From: Vibrio cortegadensis
GTDB taxonomy: Bacteria > Pseudomonadota > Gammaproteobacteria > Enterobacterales > Vibrionaceae
DNA length: 64,000 nucleotides
Reading direction: 5' to 3'
Assembly (NCBI RefSeq): GCF_024347395.1
Contig: NZ_AP025473.1
Coordinates: 1,302,001 to 1,366,000 of the forward strand
Part shown: piece after piece, positions 1-8,279 of the stretch
Numbering within the stretch: the first letter of the stretch is position 1
How the letters are laid out: each line of letters begins with the position of its first letter
Position numbers and translations under genes: made by a program
The notes under the pieces: model-generated
What the model saw: the letters and a program-made list of their open reading frames with translations, nothing else
Told to the model about the DNA's origin: nothing
Databases searched by the model: none

Positions 1-466
1 CAACCCTGAAGGCACTCGTATTATGCACCAAACTCAGTTTACTCGTGGGCGGGGTCAAATGGAGGCGATTCCATTCAGGTATGCTGCAGAACTGCCTGAC
101 GACGAATTCCCTCTTGTGCTTACAACAGGTCGCGTACTTGAACAGTTCCATACCGGCACGATGACTCGTAAAACAAAAGGACTGAACAACCTAGCCGGTC
201 CACGTGCGATGATCAGTGTTGCTGATGCCGAAGCCCTTGGAATCAAGAACGGTCAACCACTAAGAGTATCGACTCGACGTGGTTCTATCGAAATTGATGC
301 TTTTGTGACAAAACGAATGCAAAAAGGGGTGGTGTTTATTCCATTCCACTTTGTTGAGTCTCCTGTAAATAGACTTACAACCACCGCCACGGATCCTCAT
401 GCGAAGATCCCTGAGTTTAAAGTTGCAGCAGTGAAAGTCGAAGTGTTGGAGATGCAGCCACACTAA
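1..466 (+). CDS. fdhF: Formate dehydrogenase alpha subunit, C-terminal fragment (5' end outside window)
   Basis: The reading frame is open from the first bases of the window, so this is the 3' end of a longer gene; the first internal Met is at position 23. The roughly 155 residues match the C-terminal molybdopterin-dinucleotide-binding domain of formate dehydrogenase alpha subunits. Visible are the conserved stretch with LTTGRVLEQFHTGTMTR, an AxxLGIxxGxxVxVxSRRG-like segment, and a GVVFIPFHF segment near the end. Members of this family oxidise formate to CO2 using a molybdenum (bis-MGD) centre and Fe-S clusters. The catalytic Cys/Sec and Fe-S parts are not in view, so location and partner subunits cannot be judged. 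A terminator-like hairpin follows within 30 bp of the stop, so this is the last gene of its operon. Confidence 0.85.
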   Translation, partial: NPEGTRIMHQTQFTRGRGQMEAIPFRYAAELPDDEFPLVLTTGRVLEQFHTGTMTRKTKGLNNLAGPRAMISVADAEALGIKNGQPLRVSTRRGSIEIDAFVTKRMQKGVVFIPFHFVESPVNRLTTTATDPHAKIPEFKVAAVKVEVLEMQPH

Positions 467-494
467 ATTTTCCAAATTCATGACATAACGTCAC

Positions 495-528
495 AAAGCC
501 CAGCACCTGTTGGGCTTTCCCTTTTATG
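495..528 (+). terminator. Rho-independent terminator after formate dehydrogenase gene
   Basis: Inverted repeat AAAGCCCA / TGGGCTTT with an 8-nt loop, followed by a short T-rich stretch (CCCTTTTATG), 29 bp after the stop codon at 466. Confidence 0.7.
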
Positions 529-611
529 CCTTTTTATTAGACAAACTTTGCTTGTAAAATAGTCGCAAGATCGGTTTTTAACCACTTGAATCAAAACAAT
601 AAAATTTATTA

Positions 612-639
612 TTGACTCTTATCCAGAATACGTTAAAGT
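612..639 (+). promoter_or_regulatory. Candidate promoter of the tRNA-Leu/tRNA-Gly unit
   Basis: TTGACT (612-617), a 16-bp spacer and TAAAGT (634-639), followed by a GC-containing stretch, about 100 bp upstream of tRNA-Leu. The -35 is close to consensus and the -10 is weak. It is the best sigma-70-like match between the upstream terminator and the tRNAs. The call rests on motif matching only. Confidence 0.4.
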
Positions 640-739
640 ACGTCTCGTCTTCAGTGAGTTGTCCCAGACAAAAGAATTTACGAAAATTGGAAACGTCTTT
701 CGAGACAATGGTGCCGATTATCGCAATCAAGAATTGCGT

Positions 740-826
740 GCCCTGGTGGTGGAATTGGTAGACACAAGGGATTTAAAATCCCTCGGCGTTCGCGCTGTGC
801 CGGTTCAAGTCCGGCCCGGGGCACCA
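740..826 (+). tRNA. tRNA-Leu (anticodon UAA)
   Basis: An 87-nt cloverleaf with encoded CCA. The acceptor strands GCCCTGG and CCGGGGC pair, the anticodon stem AGGGA/TCCCT holds a loop with TAA, and there is a long variable arm typical of class II tRNAs. The T arm is GCCGG-TTCAAGT-CCGGC. It is co-oriented with tRNA-Gly 34 bp downstream and probably co-transcribed. In E. coli the equivalent species is encoded by leuZ in the glyW-cysT-leuZ operon. Confidence 0.97.
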
Positions 827-860
827 TCTTTTAAAGCCTGTATTCTTTGAATTCAGCAAT

Positions 861-936
861 GCGACACTAGCTCAGCTGGTAGAGCGCAACCTTGCCAAGG
901 TTGAGGTCACGAGTTCGAACCTCGTGTGTCGCTCCA
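861..936 (+). tRNA. tRNA-Gly (anticodon GCC)
   Basis: A 76-nt cloverleaf with encoded CCA. Acceptor GCGACAC pairs with GTGTCGC, the D loop is AGCTCAGCTGGTAGAGC-like, the anticodon stem is CAACC/GGTTG with GCC in the loop, and the T arm carries GTTCGAAC. It is followed by a strong terminator at 961-990. The tRNA tail plus terminator is repeated twice downstream in increasingly damaged form. Confidence 0.97.
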
Positions 937-960
937 AATTTCTTTAAGTAGAAAGTATTA

Positions 961-990
961 AGCCCTGATAGAAATGTCAGGGCTTTTTTG
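961..990 (+). terminator. Terminator of the tRNA-Leu/Gly unit
   Basis: AGCCCTGA / TCAGGGCT stem with an 8-nt loop followed by six T residues, 25 bp after tRNA-Gly. An almost identical copy lies at 1105-1133. Confidence 0.9.
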
Positions 991-999
991 CATCTAGAG

Positions 1000-1080
1000 T
1001 TAGTCCGCAAAGAGCACAACCTTACCAAGGTTGAGGTCACGCCTAATGGTTTAAAGAGAGGGAACCTCGTGTGTCGCTCC
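1000..1080 (+). pseudogene. Decayed duplicate of tRNA-Gly
   Basis: Sequence nearly identical to the anticodon arm, variable region and 3' acceptor half of the tRNA-Gly at 861-936. The 5' acceptor strand and D arm are degraded. The anticodon loop has changed (TTGCCAA to TTACCAA), and about 20 bp is inserted in the T arm between the shared GGTCACG and GAACCTCG. It cannot fold as a functional tRNA. The flanking downstream sequence, including a terminator copy, is duplicated too, so a whole tRNA-plus-terminator unit was copied and is decaying. Confidence 0.85.
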
Positions 1081-1104
1081 AAATTTCTTTATGAAGAAAG
1101 CATA

Positions 1105-1133
1105 AGCCCTGATAGAAATATCAGGGCTTTTTT
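1105..1133 (+). terminator. Duplicated copy of the tRNA terminator
   Basis: AGCCCTGA / TCAGGGCT stem plus T tract. It differs from the copy at 961-990 by one loop base, and sits at the same distance from the pseudo-tRNA as the original does from tRNA-Gly. Confidence 0.8.
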
Positions 1134-1192
1134 GCATCTGGAATTGACCGGCTGAAAGCACAGTCTCGCTAAGGTTACGGTTAGGCTATGAT
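1134..1192 (+). repeat. Third, heavily degraded remnant of the tRNA-Gly repeat unit
   Basis: After the second terminator the sequence GCATCTGGAATTGACCGG continues with AAAGCACA, CTAAGGTTACGGTTA and so on. This parallels, with many substitutions, the GCATCTAGAGTTAGTCCG / AAAGAGCACAACC / CCAAGGTTGAGGTCA order after the first terminator. No tRNA fold remains. The call is an alignment by eye. Confidence 0.55.
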
Positions 1193-1216
1193 GACAACTC
1201 GTGACCAGCCTCAGAA

Positions 1217-2818
1217 TTAAAGAGATTGAATATTACCAAGATATTCAGGTTCGCAAGCAGGTTGATGTTCAGAAGCGGTTTGAGGCTGCCCCACGTTCTT
1301 CTTCAGCAAATGGATAAACTCACTTCTTGGCATCGGTTTATGGAAGTAGAAACCTTGTATGTATTTGACGCCCATTTTAGATAACACGGAAAGCTGAAGC
1401 TCGTTTTCAACACCCTCGACTATAAGCTTCATATCAAGAGACTTAGATAATTGGATCATCGATTCAAGCAAAGGTAGCCCAATGCTCGATTCATCAGTGA
1501 TGTTTTTAACAAACACTCGATCTATTTTTAAGACTGAAAATGGAAATTGTCTAACAAAGTCTAATCCTGCGTACCCTGTCCCAAAATCATCAACGGCAAT
1601 TTTCACCCCGAGTGCTGAGAATTTTTGAAGATTCAGGAGGATCTGCTTCATATTTTCTCCTGAGCACTCCCCATTTTCCGTAATTTCAAACACAATTTTT
1701 TGAAGCTCTTCAGTTTTTCCTTCAAAAATAGAGGTCACTTTGTCAAAAAACTGAGCGTTAGATGCTACTTTACGGCTTATGTTCACACTGACATAACGAG
1801 TTTCAAATAACTCAGGATTTTTATCGATCAGAGTGAGGGCTTCATAGAGTACAAAGTAGGTAAGCTCCTCGATTAAGCCTAAATTTTCAGCTAAAGGGAT
1901 AAAAATAGCAGGTGATACCGCCCCTTCTATCGGATCATTCCATCTTAATAGAGATTCGCAACCCACCACTTCTTTGGAGCGTTGATCAACAATGGGCTGA
2001 TAATGGACATGCAAGTGACCCTGATCTAACGCGTTGTTTAATGAAAAACCCAAACTTCTCTGAACAAGTCTTTTGTGTTGCTGAAAAACGATGGCGACGG
2101 TACTGACTCCTGCTATAAGAAATCCAAACCATATATAGTTCAACATATACTGAAAGTAATATAAGCCATCTATATACGAGGTGACAGAGAGTGGGTACTT
2201 CTTCGATTTAAACCGCTTATGAGATAAATAACGACTGCTAACACTTGGATTAATATCCCTTCCGATGACTTCAACTTTAGTATGAATATCATCTTTTCCA
2301 AGTTCTGACTGAACAACGTCATAGATATATTTCGGCGGAATGAGAAGACTCACTCCACCATTCTTCCCATTTGTGAATATCAACATTATCGATTTCAGAC
2401 CAGTAACGGCTGCTCTTGAATAAGATAGTGTCGTATTCGTAGCCTCTAAACGCCTCTCTATAGACTCAAATAGTTGAAAAGACACACTACCGTCAGTCGT
2501 TGAGCAATAGAAAAGGCCACTAGAATCAAATAAGGCAGCCTCTTTCACCATATGGGTTCCAAAAACACTTTGTCGTAACTCCTGAACCATTAATGGACAC
2601 CCTTTTTCAGAGCTATCTTGAGCAATGAACTTTTGGAAATCCGACTTGATTGCATCTAGCTTAACTTCAACAGAATGGACAGCATTTAACGTCACATTTT
2701 CGTAGTGTACTGAGGCAAATGGAACAAGGAGAAGCATGGACATGAAAAAGGAAAAAAGGAAAAACAAGACGGTTTTCACACCATCATTATATTTAAATGA
2801 TATTTGAGGAAATGGCAT
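1217..2818 (-). CDS. Membrane c-di-GMP phosphodiesterase with CSS-motif periplasmic domain (EAL)
   Basis: The 533-residue protein has a transmembrane segment at about 14-38, a periplasmic domain to about 225, a second segment at about 228-248 and a C-terminal EAL domain at about 258-505. The periplasmic part has two cysteines, Cys74 and Cys105; the second lies in a YCST motif, as in the CSS-motif family, where a redox-controlled disulfide regulates activity. The EAL domain keeps the catalytic set: ESLLRW (ESL instead of EAL, but the Glu is present), VNIS, EITE, DDFGTGY, LKID and EGVE. It is therefore expected to hydrolyse c-di-GMP to pGpG. There is no GGDEF domain. It stands alone between the tRNA-Gly remnants and tRNA-Cys. 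Confidence 0.9.
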   Translation of the reverse strand: MPFPQISFKYNDGVKTVLFFLFSFFMSMLLLVPFASVHYENVTLNAVHSVEVKLDAIKSDFQKFIAQDSSEKGCPLMVQELRQSVFGTHMVKEAALFDSSGLFYCSTTDGSVSFQLFESIERRLEATNTTLSYSRAAVTGLKSIMLIFTNGKNGGVSLLIPPKYIYDVVQSELGKDDIHTKVEVIGRDINPSVSSRYLSHKRFKSKKYPLSVTSYIDGLYYFQYMLNYIWFGFLIAGVSTVAIVFQQHKRLVQRSLGFSLNNALDQGHLHVHYQPIVDQRSKEVVGCESLLRWNDPIEGAVSPAIFIPLAENLGLIEELTYFVLYEALTLIDKNPELFETRYVSVNISRKVASNAQFFDKVTSIFEGKTEELQKIVFEITENGECSGENMKQILLNLQKFSALGVKIAVDDFGTGYAGLDFVRQFPFSVLKIDRVFVKNITDESSIGLPLLESMIQLSKSLDMKLIVEGVENELQLSVLSKMGVKYIQGFYFHKPMPRSEFIHLLKKNVGQPQTASEHQPACEPEYLGNIQSL

Positions 2819-2850
2819 TGAGTTTCCTGAGTCTATTACGCTGGTAGAGA

Positions 2851-2877
2851 TAAGGTGGACAATTTATTTTTACCTTA
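2851..2877 (-). promoter_or_regulatory. Inverted repeat upstream of the CSS-EAL gene
   Basis: TAAGGT and ACCTTA arms separated by 15 AT-rich bases, 33-59 bp upstream of the start codon at 2818. It could be an operator, or part of the promoter. Only the symmetry and position support it. Confidence 0.25.
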
Positions 2878-2957
2878 CGATATACATTTAAACAATTTGT
2901 TCAAGAACTCAAAGGTAAAATTATGACTCAATCCATAAAATACGCAATTTTAGGCAT

Positions 2958-2991
2958 AAAAAAACCCAAGCTTAAAAGCTCAGGTTTTTTT
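2958..2991 (-). terminator. Terminator of tRNA-Cys
   Basis: Hairpin with AAACCTGAGCTT and AAGCTTGGGTTT arms (minus-strand sense) ending in a T run, directly downstream of the minus-strand tRNA-Cys. Confidence 0.75.
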
Positions 2992-3000
2992 ATCAAAATC

Positions 3001-3074
3001 TGGAGGCGCCTCCCGGAGTCGAACCGAGGTCCACGGATTTGCAATCCGCTGCATAGCCACTCTGCCAAGGCGCC
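3001..3074 (-). tRNA. tRNA-Cys (anticodon GCA)
   Basis: A 74-nt cloverleaf on the minus strand with encoded CCA. Acceptor GGCGCC pairs with GGCGCC, the anticodon stem is CGGAT/ATCCG with GCA in the loop, and the T arm carries GGTTCGACTCC. In E. coli the cognate gene cysT lies inside the glyW-cysT-leuZ operon. Here it is on the opposite strand, 2.1 kb from the Gly and Leu genes. Confidence 0.96.
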
Positions 3075-3246
3075 ATATTTTTCAACGCGTTAGGGTGTTC
3101 CCTTTGCGTTGGGGCATACTTTACGGATTGAGCGAACAGAGTCAAACAAAAAAGTGAAAATTAAATTTGTTTGATTGTATTTACCTCAACTTGCTGAAGC
3201 TTTGATCTGATCTGTTATTTATTGAACAGCAATACTTAAGTGATGA

Positions 3247-4692
3247 TTACCACTTTTTAATTAAACGCCCTACAATATTTGGATGATATGCCCAGTTATG
3301 ATCAAACATCGACATCAACGCAGGGTTTCCATATTTAGACAAGCTCACGGCATGGAATCGATTCTTACGTGCTTTCAACTGCGCGACTTTCTTTAAAACC
3401 TCTTCAGGCTGCTTCGGCGCGATAAAGTCCGATAGAACAACTAAGTCAGCATTTCGATATTTATCACTACTCATCAGATCAATCGACTTGATCAGCACTG
3501 GTTCCAAATCTGTCCCGCCATGAAAACTGTAACTCAGAAAATCACTCGCCTCACGTAAGCCATCAGGCCGAGTAAGTTCATAAGTGATCTGTTCTGTAGA
3601 GAATAGAATGACATAGCATTCACGCTCTTCTGCTAGCGCGATTTGCATCAACGCATACGCCATCGCTTTTGCACACTGCTCAGGGAAGCCGCTCATTGAG
3701 CCAGAGGCATCAACACAAACGATAAAGGGCCCTTTCTCTACATCAAGCTGCTTATGTTCAGGCTTATGCGCTCTCACCTTACGTAAGGTGCGAGATTTGC
3801 CCTGCATACGATAGTTCATGAGACGTTTATCAACTAAATGTTTATAAAACACCACTTCAAGCTCTGGGTAGGCTAAAAACATGGTTTCATTTGGTAGAAG
3901 TTTATTTAAATCATCACTTTCATGAATGCCAACAATATCATCTGTCGCTTCATCACTTTTCTCTTCCACCATCTGCAGCTCTTCTGCTGGTGCTTTGTTT
4001 AAATCCGGATCATCCACCTGCCCAGCCATGCGACCAAGCTGCTCTGCGATCTCTTGTAATCCTTTATTCTTCTTTAAGAACTCTGCATGGCGTTTCATGA
4101 CACTTAAATCAGTTCGGCTAAGCTTCGCAGACGCCATATCCCATAAGCGACCAACACTGCCTTCATCACCAGTATCTGTCACTTTATCCATGCTTTTCAT
4201 GGTTTCCATTCGCTGATAAAGATCGGCTAACACTTTCTCTTTATTCACTTTAAGCTCAGACACTTGAGCTTGTTTAATCGCATCGGATAGACTTTTATAC
4301 CACTGATCACAAAAGTAATGCGGGAACATAGGATTATTGATGGCTTTGTTTTTTTCAAGTAAGCGGCGGGCTTGAATATAGAAAGCAGAGTGCCACTCCA
4401 GCTCTTTTACGACGTCATTAATTTTTAAGAAAAATGTCGCTTCATCCCAATGGATCACTTCTTGATAAAGGGAGAGTTCATGCTGAAAACGTTCAGTTTC
4501 ACATACTTTAGTGATGCGTTTTTTTACACTACCTCGCCACTTGTTCAAGTGGTTTTTGACTGAGCTTTTTACACCTTGATTTTCAGCCACCATCATCACT
4601 TGTGAACGTGCAAGTAGATCATTAACTGCGGTATCAATAATACCGGAGTCTGCAATCATCAGCGCTAAATTAAGTCCATCGGCTCCTAGCAT
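3247..4692 (-). CDS. viaA: ViaA, VWA-domain partner of the RavA ATPase
   Basis: The 481-residue protein is close in length to E. coli ViaA (about 483) and begins with a recognisable MLxxDxLN N terminus. It has a long helical N-terminal region and a C-terminal von Willebrand factor A domain with the metal-ion site DASGS at about residues 328-332, followed by the GGTDLEP segment that supplies the MIDAS threonine. ViaA binds and stimulates RavA; in E. coli the pair has been linked to respiratory Fe-S enzymes and aminoglycoside sensitivity. It starts 11 bp after the ravA stop on the same strand, so the two form one operon. A GAGGGG-like ribosome site precedes the ATG. Confidence 0.93.
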   Translation of the reverse strand: MLGADGLNLALMIADSGIIDTAVNDLLARSQVMMVAENQGVKSSVKNHLNKWRGSVKKRITKVCETERFQHELSLYQEVIHWDEATFFLKINDVVKELEWHSAFYIQARRLLEKNKAINNPMFPHYFCDQWYKSLSDAIKQAQVSELKVNKEKVLADLYQRMETMKSMDKVTDTGDEGSVGRLWDMASAKLSRTDLSVMKRHAEFLKKNKGLQEIAEQLGRMAGQVDDPDLNKAPAEELQMVEEKSDEATDDIVGIHESDDLNKLLPNETMFLAYPELEVVFYKHLVDKRLMNYRMQGKSRTLRKVRAHKPEHKQLDVEKGPFIVCVDASGSMSGFPEQCAKAMAYALMQIALAEERECYVILFSTEQITYELTRPDGLREASDFLSYSFHGGTDLEPVLIKSIDLMSSDKYRNADLVVLSDFIAPKQPEEVLKKVAQLKARKNRFHAVSLSKYGNPALMSMFDHNWAYHPNIVGRLIKKW

Positions 4693-4703
4693 GCTTACCC
4701 CTC

Positions 4704-6365
4704 TTACTCAAAAAAATGTTTCAGATTGATAATACGTTGCGCGATTTTTTCACTCTCTTTTTGAGTAGATTCAAGTAACTGAGAAACTAACTGCAAGCTC
4801 GATTCCATGGCAACAGGCAGCTCAGGGTCGATAAAGTTATGTGGAAGCGCTCCGTGGAAATTAGATTTCACAAGCCTTAAATGATGTTCTGCATTATGAA
4901 GCTGAGCTAAAGCTTGATCCGCTTTCGTGTTCCACTGCTGATAAACATTTTCATCCAATCCTTCAGTTGTCACCACGCTAACCAGCACTGCTCGATTAGC
5001 AATATCTTTTATGACCAACTGATTTGAAGCATCGAGATCGAAACGTAAACGACACAAGCTAGTGTTCTGGTTTACATAGCCATAGACATCCCCATGCCCC
5101 TCTTTGACGACTCGTTCAAGTTCATCTTTAGGTACATAAACCCAACGGCTATCCCCCTTTTCAGACTCCGAGACAGAGAGGTTACTTTGCAGGAGAACCA
5201 GTTTGACTAAGTTGGTGGCATTCCCCACTTTGTACTGCTTCGCTTTCGATGTATCAAATTGGTATACCTCTTTGCGCAATAGGCCAGATGCAGCTTCCAT
5301 TGTGAGTACTACGCCAAACTGTGCTTCTAGTTCTGCTTGAATATCCGCTAACTCTTCTTTACACAGTTCGATTTGTTGAGTCACCTCTTGCTGATCAAAA
5401 GCATACTGCAAGGCGAACTCTTTGATCACATCTCGTACCAAATCCCTTGATTCTGGGCTGTTCCATAAACAGTCTTGCAGAAGAAGTAAATCAAGAGGAT
5501 TAATGGCATCTCTTCCATTAAAGAAAGCACTTGCTTTGAGAAGCTTGACGGCTTTTTTCCAGCGACGATCAGATACATACATGTCCGAGACAGAGGCATC
5601 AATGCCTTTAGACTCGATGGTTTTTTCCAACATGCTCTTTAACTGGAACAGTTTTTCGAAGCAATCATCCGTCAGTTCTAGTTTTTCAAGCTCAGCTTGC
5701 CACTGGTGGTATTCCGTATCGGTAATGGCTAACCCTTCAGGAATGATGGCTTCTTGCGTCGTACCGACGGTAAGCATTGATTTAAAGTTCTGCTTATTTT
5801 GAATTCGATTGACAAACACTCGCACTAACATTCGATCATAAAGTGCATCGAGACCGCTCTCTTCATCGGGAAGCTCGTTGGATGCCGAAACCAACAACCT
5901 CATTGGAACTCGTTCGATTTCACTGCCATTCTTAAATGTCTTTTCATTCACAACAGTGAGCAGTGTATTCAGAATGGCAGGCCCTGCTTTCCAAATCTCA
6001 TCAAGAAATACGACTTGAGCCGTAGGAAGATACCCTTCGGTTAAACGAACATAACGTCCATTATCTTTTAACTCTTGAATGCTTAATGGCCCAAACACCT
6101 CTTCCGGGGTAGAGAAGCGTGTCATTAAGTACTCAAAATAACTGCTATTATCAAATGCTTGTATCAATCGTTTTGCAATTAAACTTTTGGCAATGCCCGG
6201 AGGACCGAGCAGAAACACACTTTCGCCAGCGAGCGCGGCCAGTAAGCAAAGCTTTATCGTGTCTTCTCGTTCGTAAACACCATCTGAAAGCGCAGCAGCA
6301 AGCTTATTAATACGTTCCGAAAGCAATGCCTTTTGTGCATGAGACGCTATCGAGGTGTTTATCAT
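4704..6365 (-). CDS. ravA: RavA, MoxR-family AAA+ ATPase
   Basis: The 553-residue MoxR-type AAA+ ATPase has Walker A GPPGIAKS (54-61), Walker B VVFLDE near residue 120 and sensor-1 VSASN. An FGPLS segment typical of RavA follows the first strand. The C-terminal third is the RavA-specific LARA/discontinuous region. It is about 50 residues longer than the E. coli protein. The start is supported by AAGGAG seven bases upstream. As the first gene of ravA-viaA it probably acts as a hexameric chaperone-like ATPase with ViaA. In E. coli it also binds the inducible lysine decarboxylase, but no such gene is in this window. Confidence 0.93.
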   Translation of the reverse strand: MINTSIASHAQKALLSERINKLAAALSDGVYEREDTIKLCLLAALAGESVFLLGPPGIAKSLIAKRLIQAFDNSSYFEYLMTRFSTPEEVFGPLSIQELKDNGRYVRLTEGYLPTAQVVFLDEIWKAGPAILNTLLTVVNEKTFKNGSEIERVPMRLLVSASNELPDEESGLDALYDRMLVRVFVNRIQNKQNFKSMLTVGTTQEAIIPEGLAITDTEYHQWQAELEKLELTDDCFEKLFQLKSMLEKTIESKGIDASVSDMYVSDRRWKKAVKLLKASAFFNGRDAINPLDLLLLQDCLWNSPESRDLVRDVIKEFALQYAFDQQEVTQQIELCKEELADIQAELEAQFGVVLTMEAASGLLRKEVYQFDTSKAKQYKVGNATNLVKLVLLQSNLSVSESEKGDSRWVYVPKDELERVVKEGHGDVYGYVNQNTSLCRLRFDLDASNQLVIKDIANRAVLVSVVTTEGLDENVYQQWNTKADQALAQLHNAEHHLRLVKSNFHGALPHNFIDPELPVAMESSLQLVSQLLESTQKESEKIAQRIINLKHFFE

Positions 6366-6396
6366 TCCGGAACTCCTTGGGGAATATGTACTTTAT

Positions 6397-6423
6397 AAAT
6401 GTATATAATAAATATATACATTT
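6397..6423. repeat. Perfect AT-rich inverted repeat in the ravA promoter region
   Basis: Arms AAATGTATATA and TATATACATTT (11 bp each, no mismatch) around a 5-bp ATAAA centre, 32-58 bp upstream of the ravA start. The span between ravA and the divergent Nudix gene is 293 bp and shows no other gene. The repeat could be an operator or a 5'-UTR hairpin. Confidence 0.6.
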
Positions 6424-6658
6424 GTTATCACTTTGTTACAAGTGTAATTTAAAATTTGACTCGTACTTATATCAGATCTGTGTACCACGGAATTCACGGC
6501 AATCATAGTTTGCACTTTTGGGAACTACATCACCTACTGAGGTGGTCAGTTAACAACTTTTTTGCATTTTTTTGCTTTCGCTAAACGTTATTTATCGTTA
6601 AGGTTTCTGCTATCAACCCAAAATTGGGCAGCATGCTAGAAAAAGTGACCCTATTTGC

Positions 6659-7174
6659 ATGAGCAAAATTATCCATAGATGGAAAAACATATCCCTCATT
6701 GAAGAAGATATCGCCCTCCCCAACGGCAATACGATTTCTCACACTATGATCCACCACCCCGGCGCTGCAGTTATTCTTCCTGTGACAGAAAGTGGCAACA
6801 TTATTTTAATCAATCAATTTCGCCCTTCATTAAAAAAGTGGCTCTTAGAGCTACCAGCGGGAACGATTGAGCCGGGGGAGCAGCCTCTAGAATGCGCTAA
6901 ACGAGAACTAGAAGAAGAGACTGGATTCAGTGGTGAAGAGTTCATTTCTCTTGGCCTTGTCACTCCTCTGGCTGGGTTTTGTGATGAAATACAGTACCTT
7001 TATGTTGCAAAACAACTCAGTGAGACTCGTCGCTACGCTTGTGATGATGACGAAATTATCGAGGTTGTGACATTGTCACTTGATGAGTTGGAAGATAAAA
7101 TACGACAAGAAAGCATCACTGATGCCAAAACTATTGCATGTTTAAGTAAAGCCAAACTTTGCGGTTATATTTAG
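6659..7174 (+). CDS. NUDIX hydrolase, ADP-ribose pyrophosphatase-like
   Basis: The 171-residue protein has a complete Nudix box: G-x5-E-x7-REL-x-EE-x-GF, with GTIEPGE and RELEEETGF at about residues 68-90. The upstream strand LINQFRPSLKKWLLELPAG is the arrangement seen in ADP-sugar pyrophosphatases (NudF/YffH type). It is expected to be a cytoplasmic, Mg-dependent enzyme that cleaves a nucleoside diphosphate linked to another group; the exact substrate cannot be read from the sequence. Threonine aldolase follows after 10 bp, so the two are probably co-transcribed. Confidence 0.85.
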   Translation: MSKIIHRWKNISLIEEDIALPNGNTISHTMIHHPGAAVILPVTESGNIILINQFRPSLKKWLLELPAGTIEPGEQPLECAKRELEEETGFSGEEFISLGLVTPLAGFCDEIQYLYVAKQLSETRRYACDDDEIIEVVTLSLDELEDKIRQESITDAKTIACLSKAKLCGYI

Positions 7175-7184
7175 GAGAATTTAA

Positions 7185-8189
7185 ATGGACTTTCGTTCGG
7201 ACACAGTAACAAAACCTACACAATCAATGCGCAATGCGATGGCGAAAGCAGTAGTTGGCGACGATGTTTATGGCGATGATCCTACCGTTAATGAACTTGA
7301 AGAGTGGGTAGCAAAAGAGAATGGGTTTGAAGCGGCTTTATTTACCACGTCAGGGACTCAAGCAAACCTGCTTGCTCTTATGTCTCACTGTGAACGAGGT
7401 GATGAATATTTATGTGGTCAACAAGCCCACAACTACAAATTTGAAGCCGGGGGCGCAGCGGTATTGGGGTCAATTCAACCTCAACCGATTGAGAACAACC
7501 CAGATGGCACTCTAGATTTTAATAAACTAACGGCTGCGATTAAGCCTGACGACAGCCATTTTGCCCGAACTAAACTGCTAAGTTTAGAAAATACGATTAA
7601 TGGCAAAGTGTTACCGATGCAGTATCTGGCTGAAGCACGAGAGTTTGTCGATTTTCATGGCTTACAACTTCACTTAGATGGCGCACGAGTCTACAACGCT
7701 GCGGCAGCATTAGATGTGGAAGTCAAAGAGATCGGCAAATACTTTGATTCTATGACGATCTGTCTATCCAAAGGGCTCGCGGCCCCAATTGGCTCACTGC
7801 TGCTTGGTAATAAAGCCTTTATCGCCAAAGCAAGACGTATTCGTAAAATGCTTGGTGGGGGTATGCGTCAAGCGGGTATTCTTGCGGCGGCTGGAAAATT
7901 AGCGCTCACGGAGCAAGTCCCACAACTCAAAATTGATCATAGCAATGCCAAAAAGCTCGCGCTTGGATTAGCGGCAATAGATGGGTTTCATGTTAACCCT
8001 GAATTTATCCATACCAACATCGTGTTTGCAAAATTGGATAGCACGGTTGATATCAAATCTCTCGCGCAGAAGCTGTCTCAGGATGGCATTACCATCAGCC
8101 CTGGCAATCCAGTTCGATTTGTTACCCACAACGATATATCTGAGCGTGATATTGATACGGTACTAGAAAAAATTAAAGCCTATCGTTAA
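7185..8189 (+). CDS. ltaE: Low-specificity L-threonine aldolase
   Basis: The 334-residue fold-type I PLP enzyme starts with the family signature MDFRSDTVTKPT and contains GDDVYGDDPTVNELE, HLDGARVYNA (the Asp that contacts the PLP ring nitrogen) and SKGLAAPIGS. In the last, the lysine near residue 196 forms the Schiff base. It cleaves L-threonine and L-allo-threonine to glycine and acetaldehyde. The length matches E. coli LtaE (333). AGGAGA precedes the ATG, 10 bp after the Nudix stop. A hairpin follows 33 bp downstream. Confidence 0.95.
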   Translation: MDFRSDTVTKPTQSMRNAMAKAVVGDDVYGDDPTVNELEEWVAKENGFEAALFTTSGTQANLLALMSHCERGDEYLCGQQAHNYKFEAGGAAVLGSIQPQPIENNPDGTLDFNKLTAAIKPDDSHFARTKLLSLENTINGKVLPMQYLAEAREFVDFHGLQLHLDGARVYNAAAALDVEVKEIGKYFDSMTICLSKGLAAPIGSLLLGNKAFIAKARRIRKMLGGGMRQAGILAAAGKLALTEQVPQLKIDHSNAKKLALGLAAIDGFHVNPEFIHTNIVFAKLDSTVDIKSLAQKLSQDGITISPGNPVRFVTHNDISERDIDTVLEKIKAYR

Positions 8190-8221
8190 ATCTCACTCTC
8201 TTTTTATAGAACGATGACTTG

Positions 8222-8246
8222 AGCTTCCCCTAAGGGGAGGCTTTAG
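8222..8246 (+). terminator. Hairpin after ltaE
   Basis: AGCTTCCCC / GGGGAGGCT stem with a very small loop followed by TTAGTTTATT. The T tract is interrupted, so termination may be partial. The cytochrome gene begins 34 bp later. Confidence 0.5.
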
Positions 8247-8279
8247 TTTATTGTTCTATATTCTTAATGTGAGATTTTC

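Noticed and set aside
659..850. 63-residue ORF over the tRNA-Leu gene
   Set aside because: It overlaps a clear tRNA and has no ribosome site or family similarity.
1000..1080. Functional second tRNA-Gly
   Set aside because: The 5' acceptor strand is lost, the T arm has an insertion and the anticodon loop is altered.
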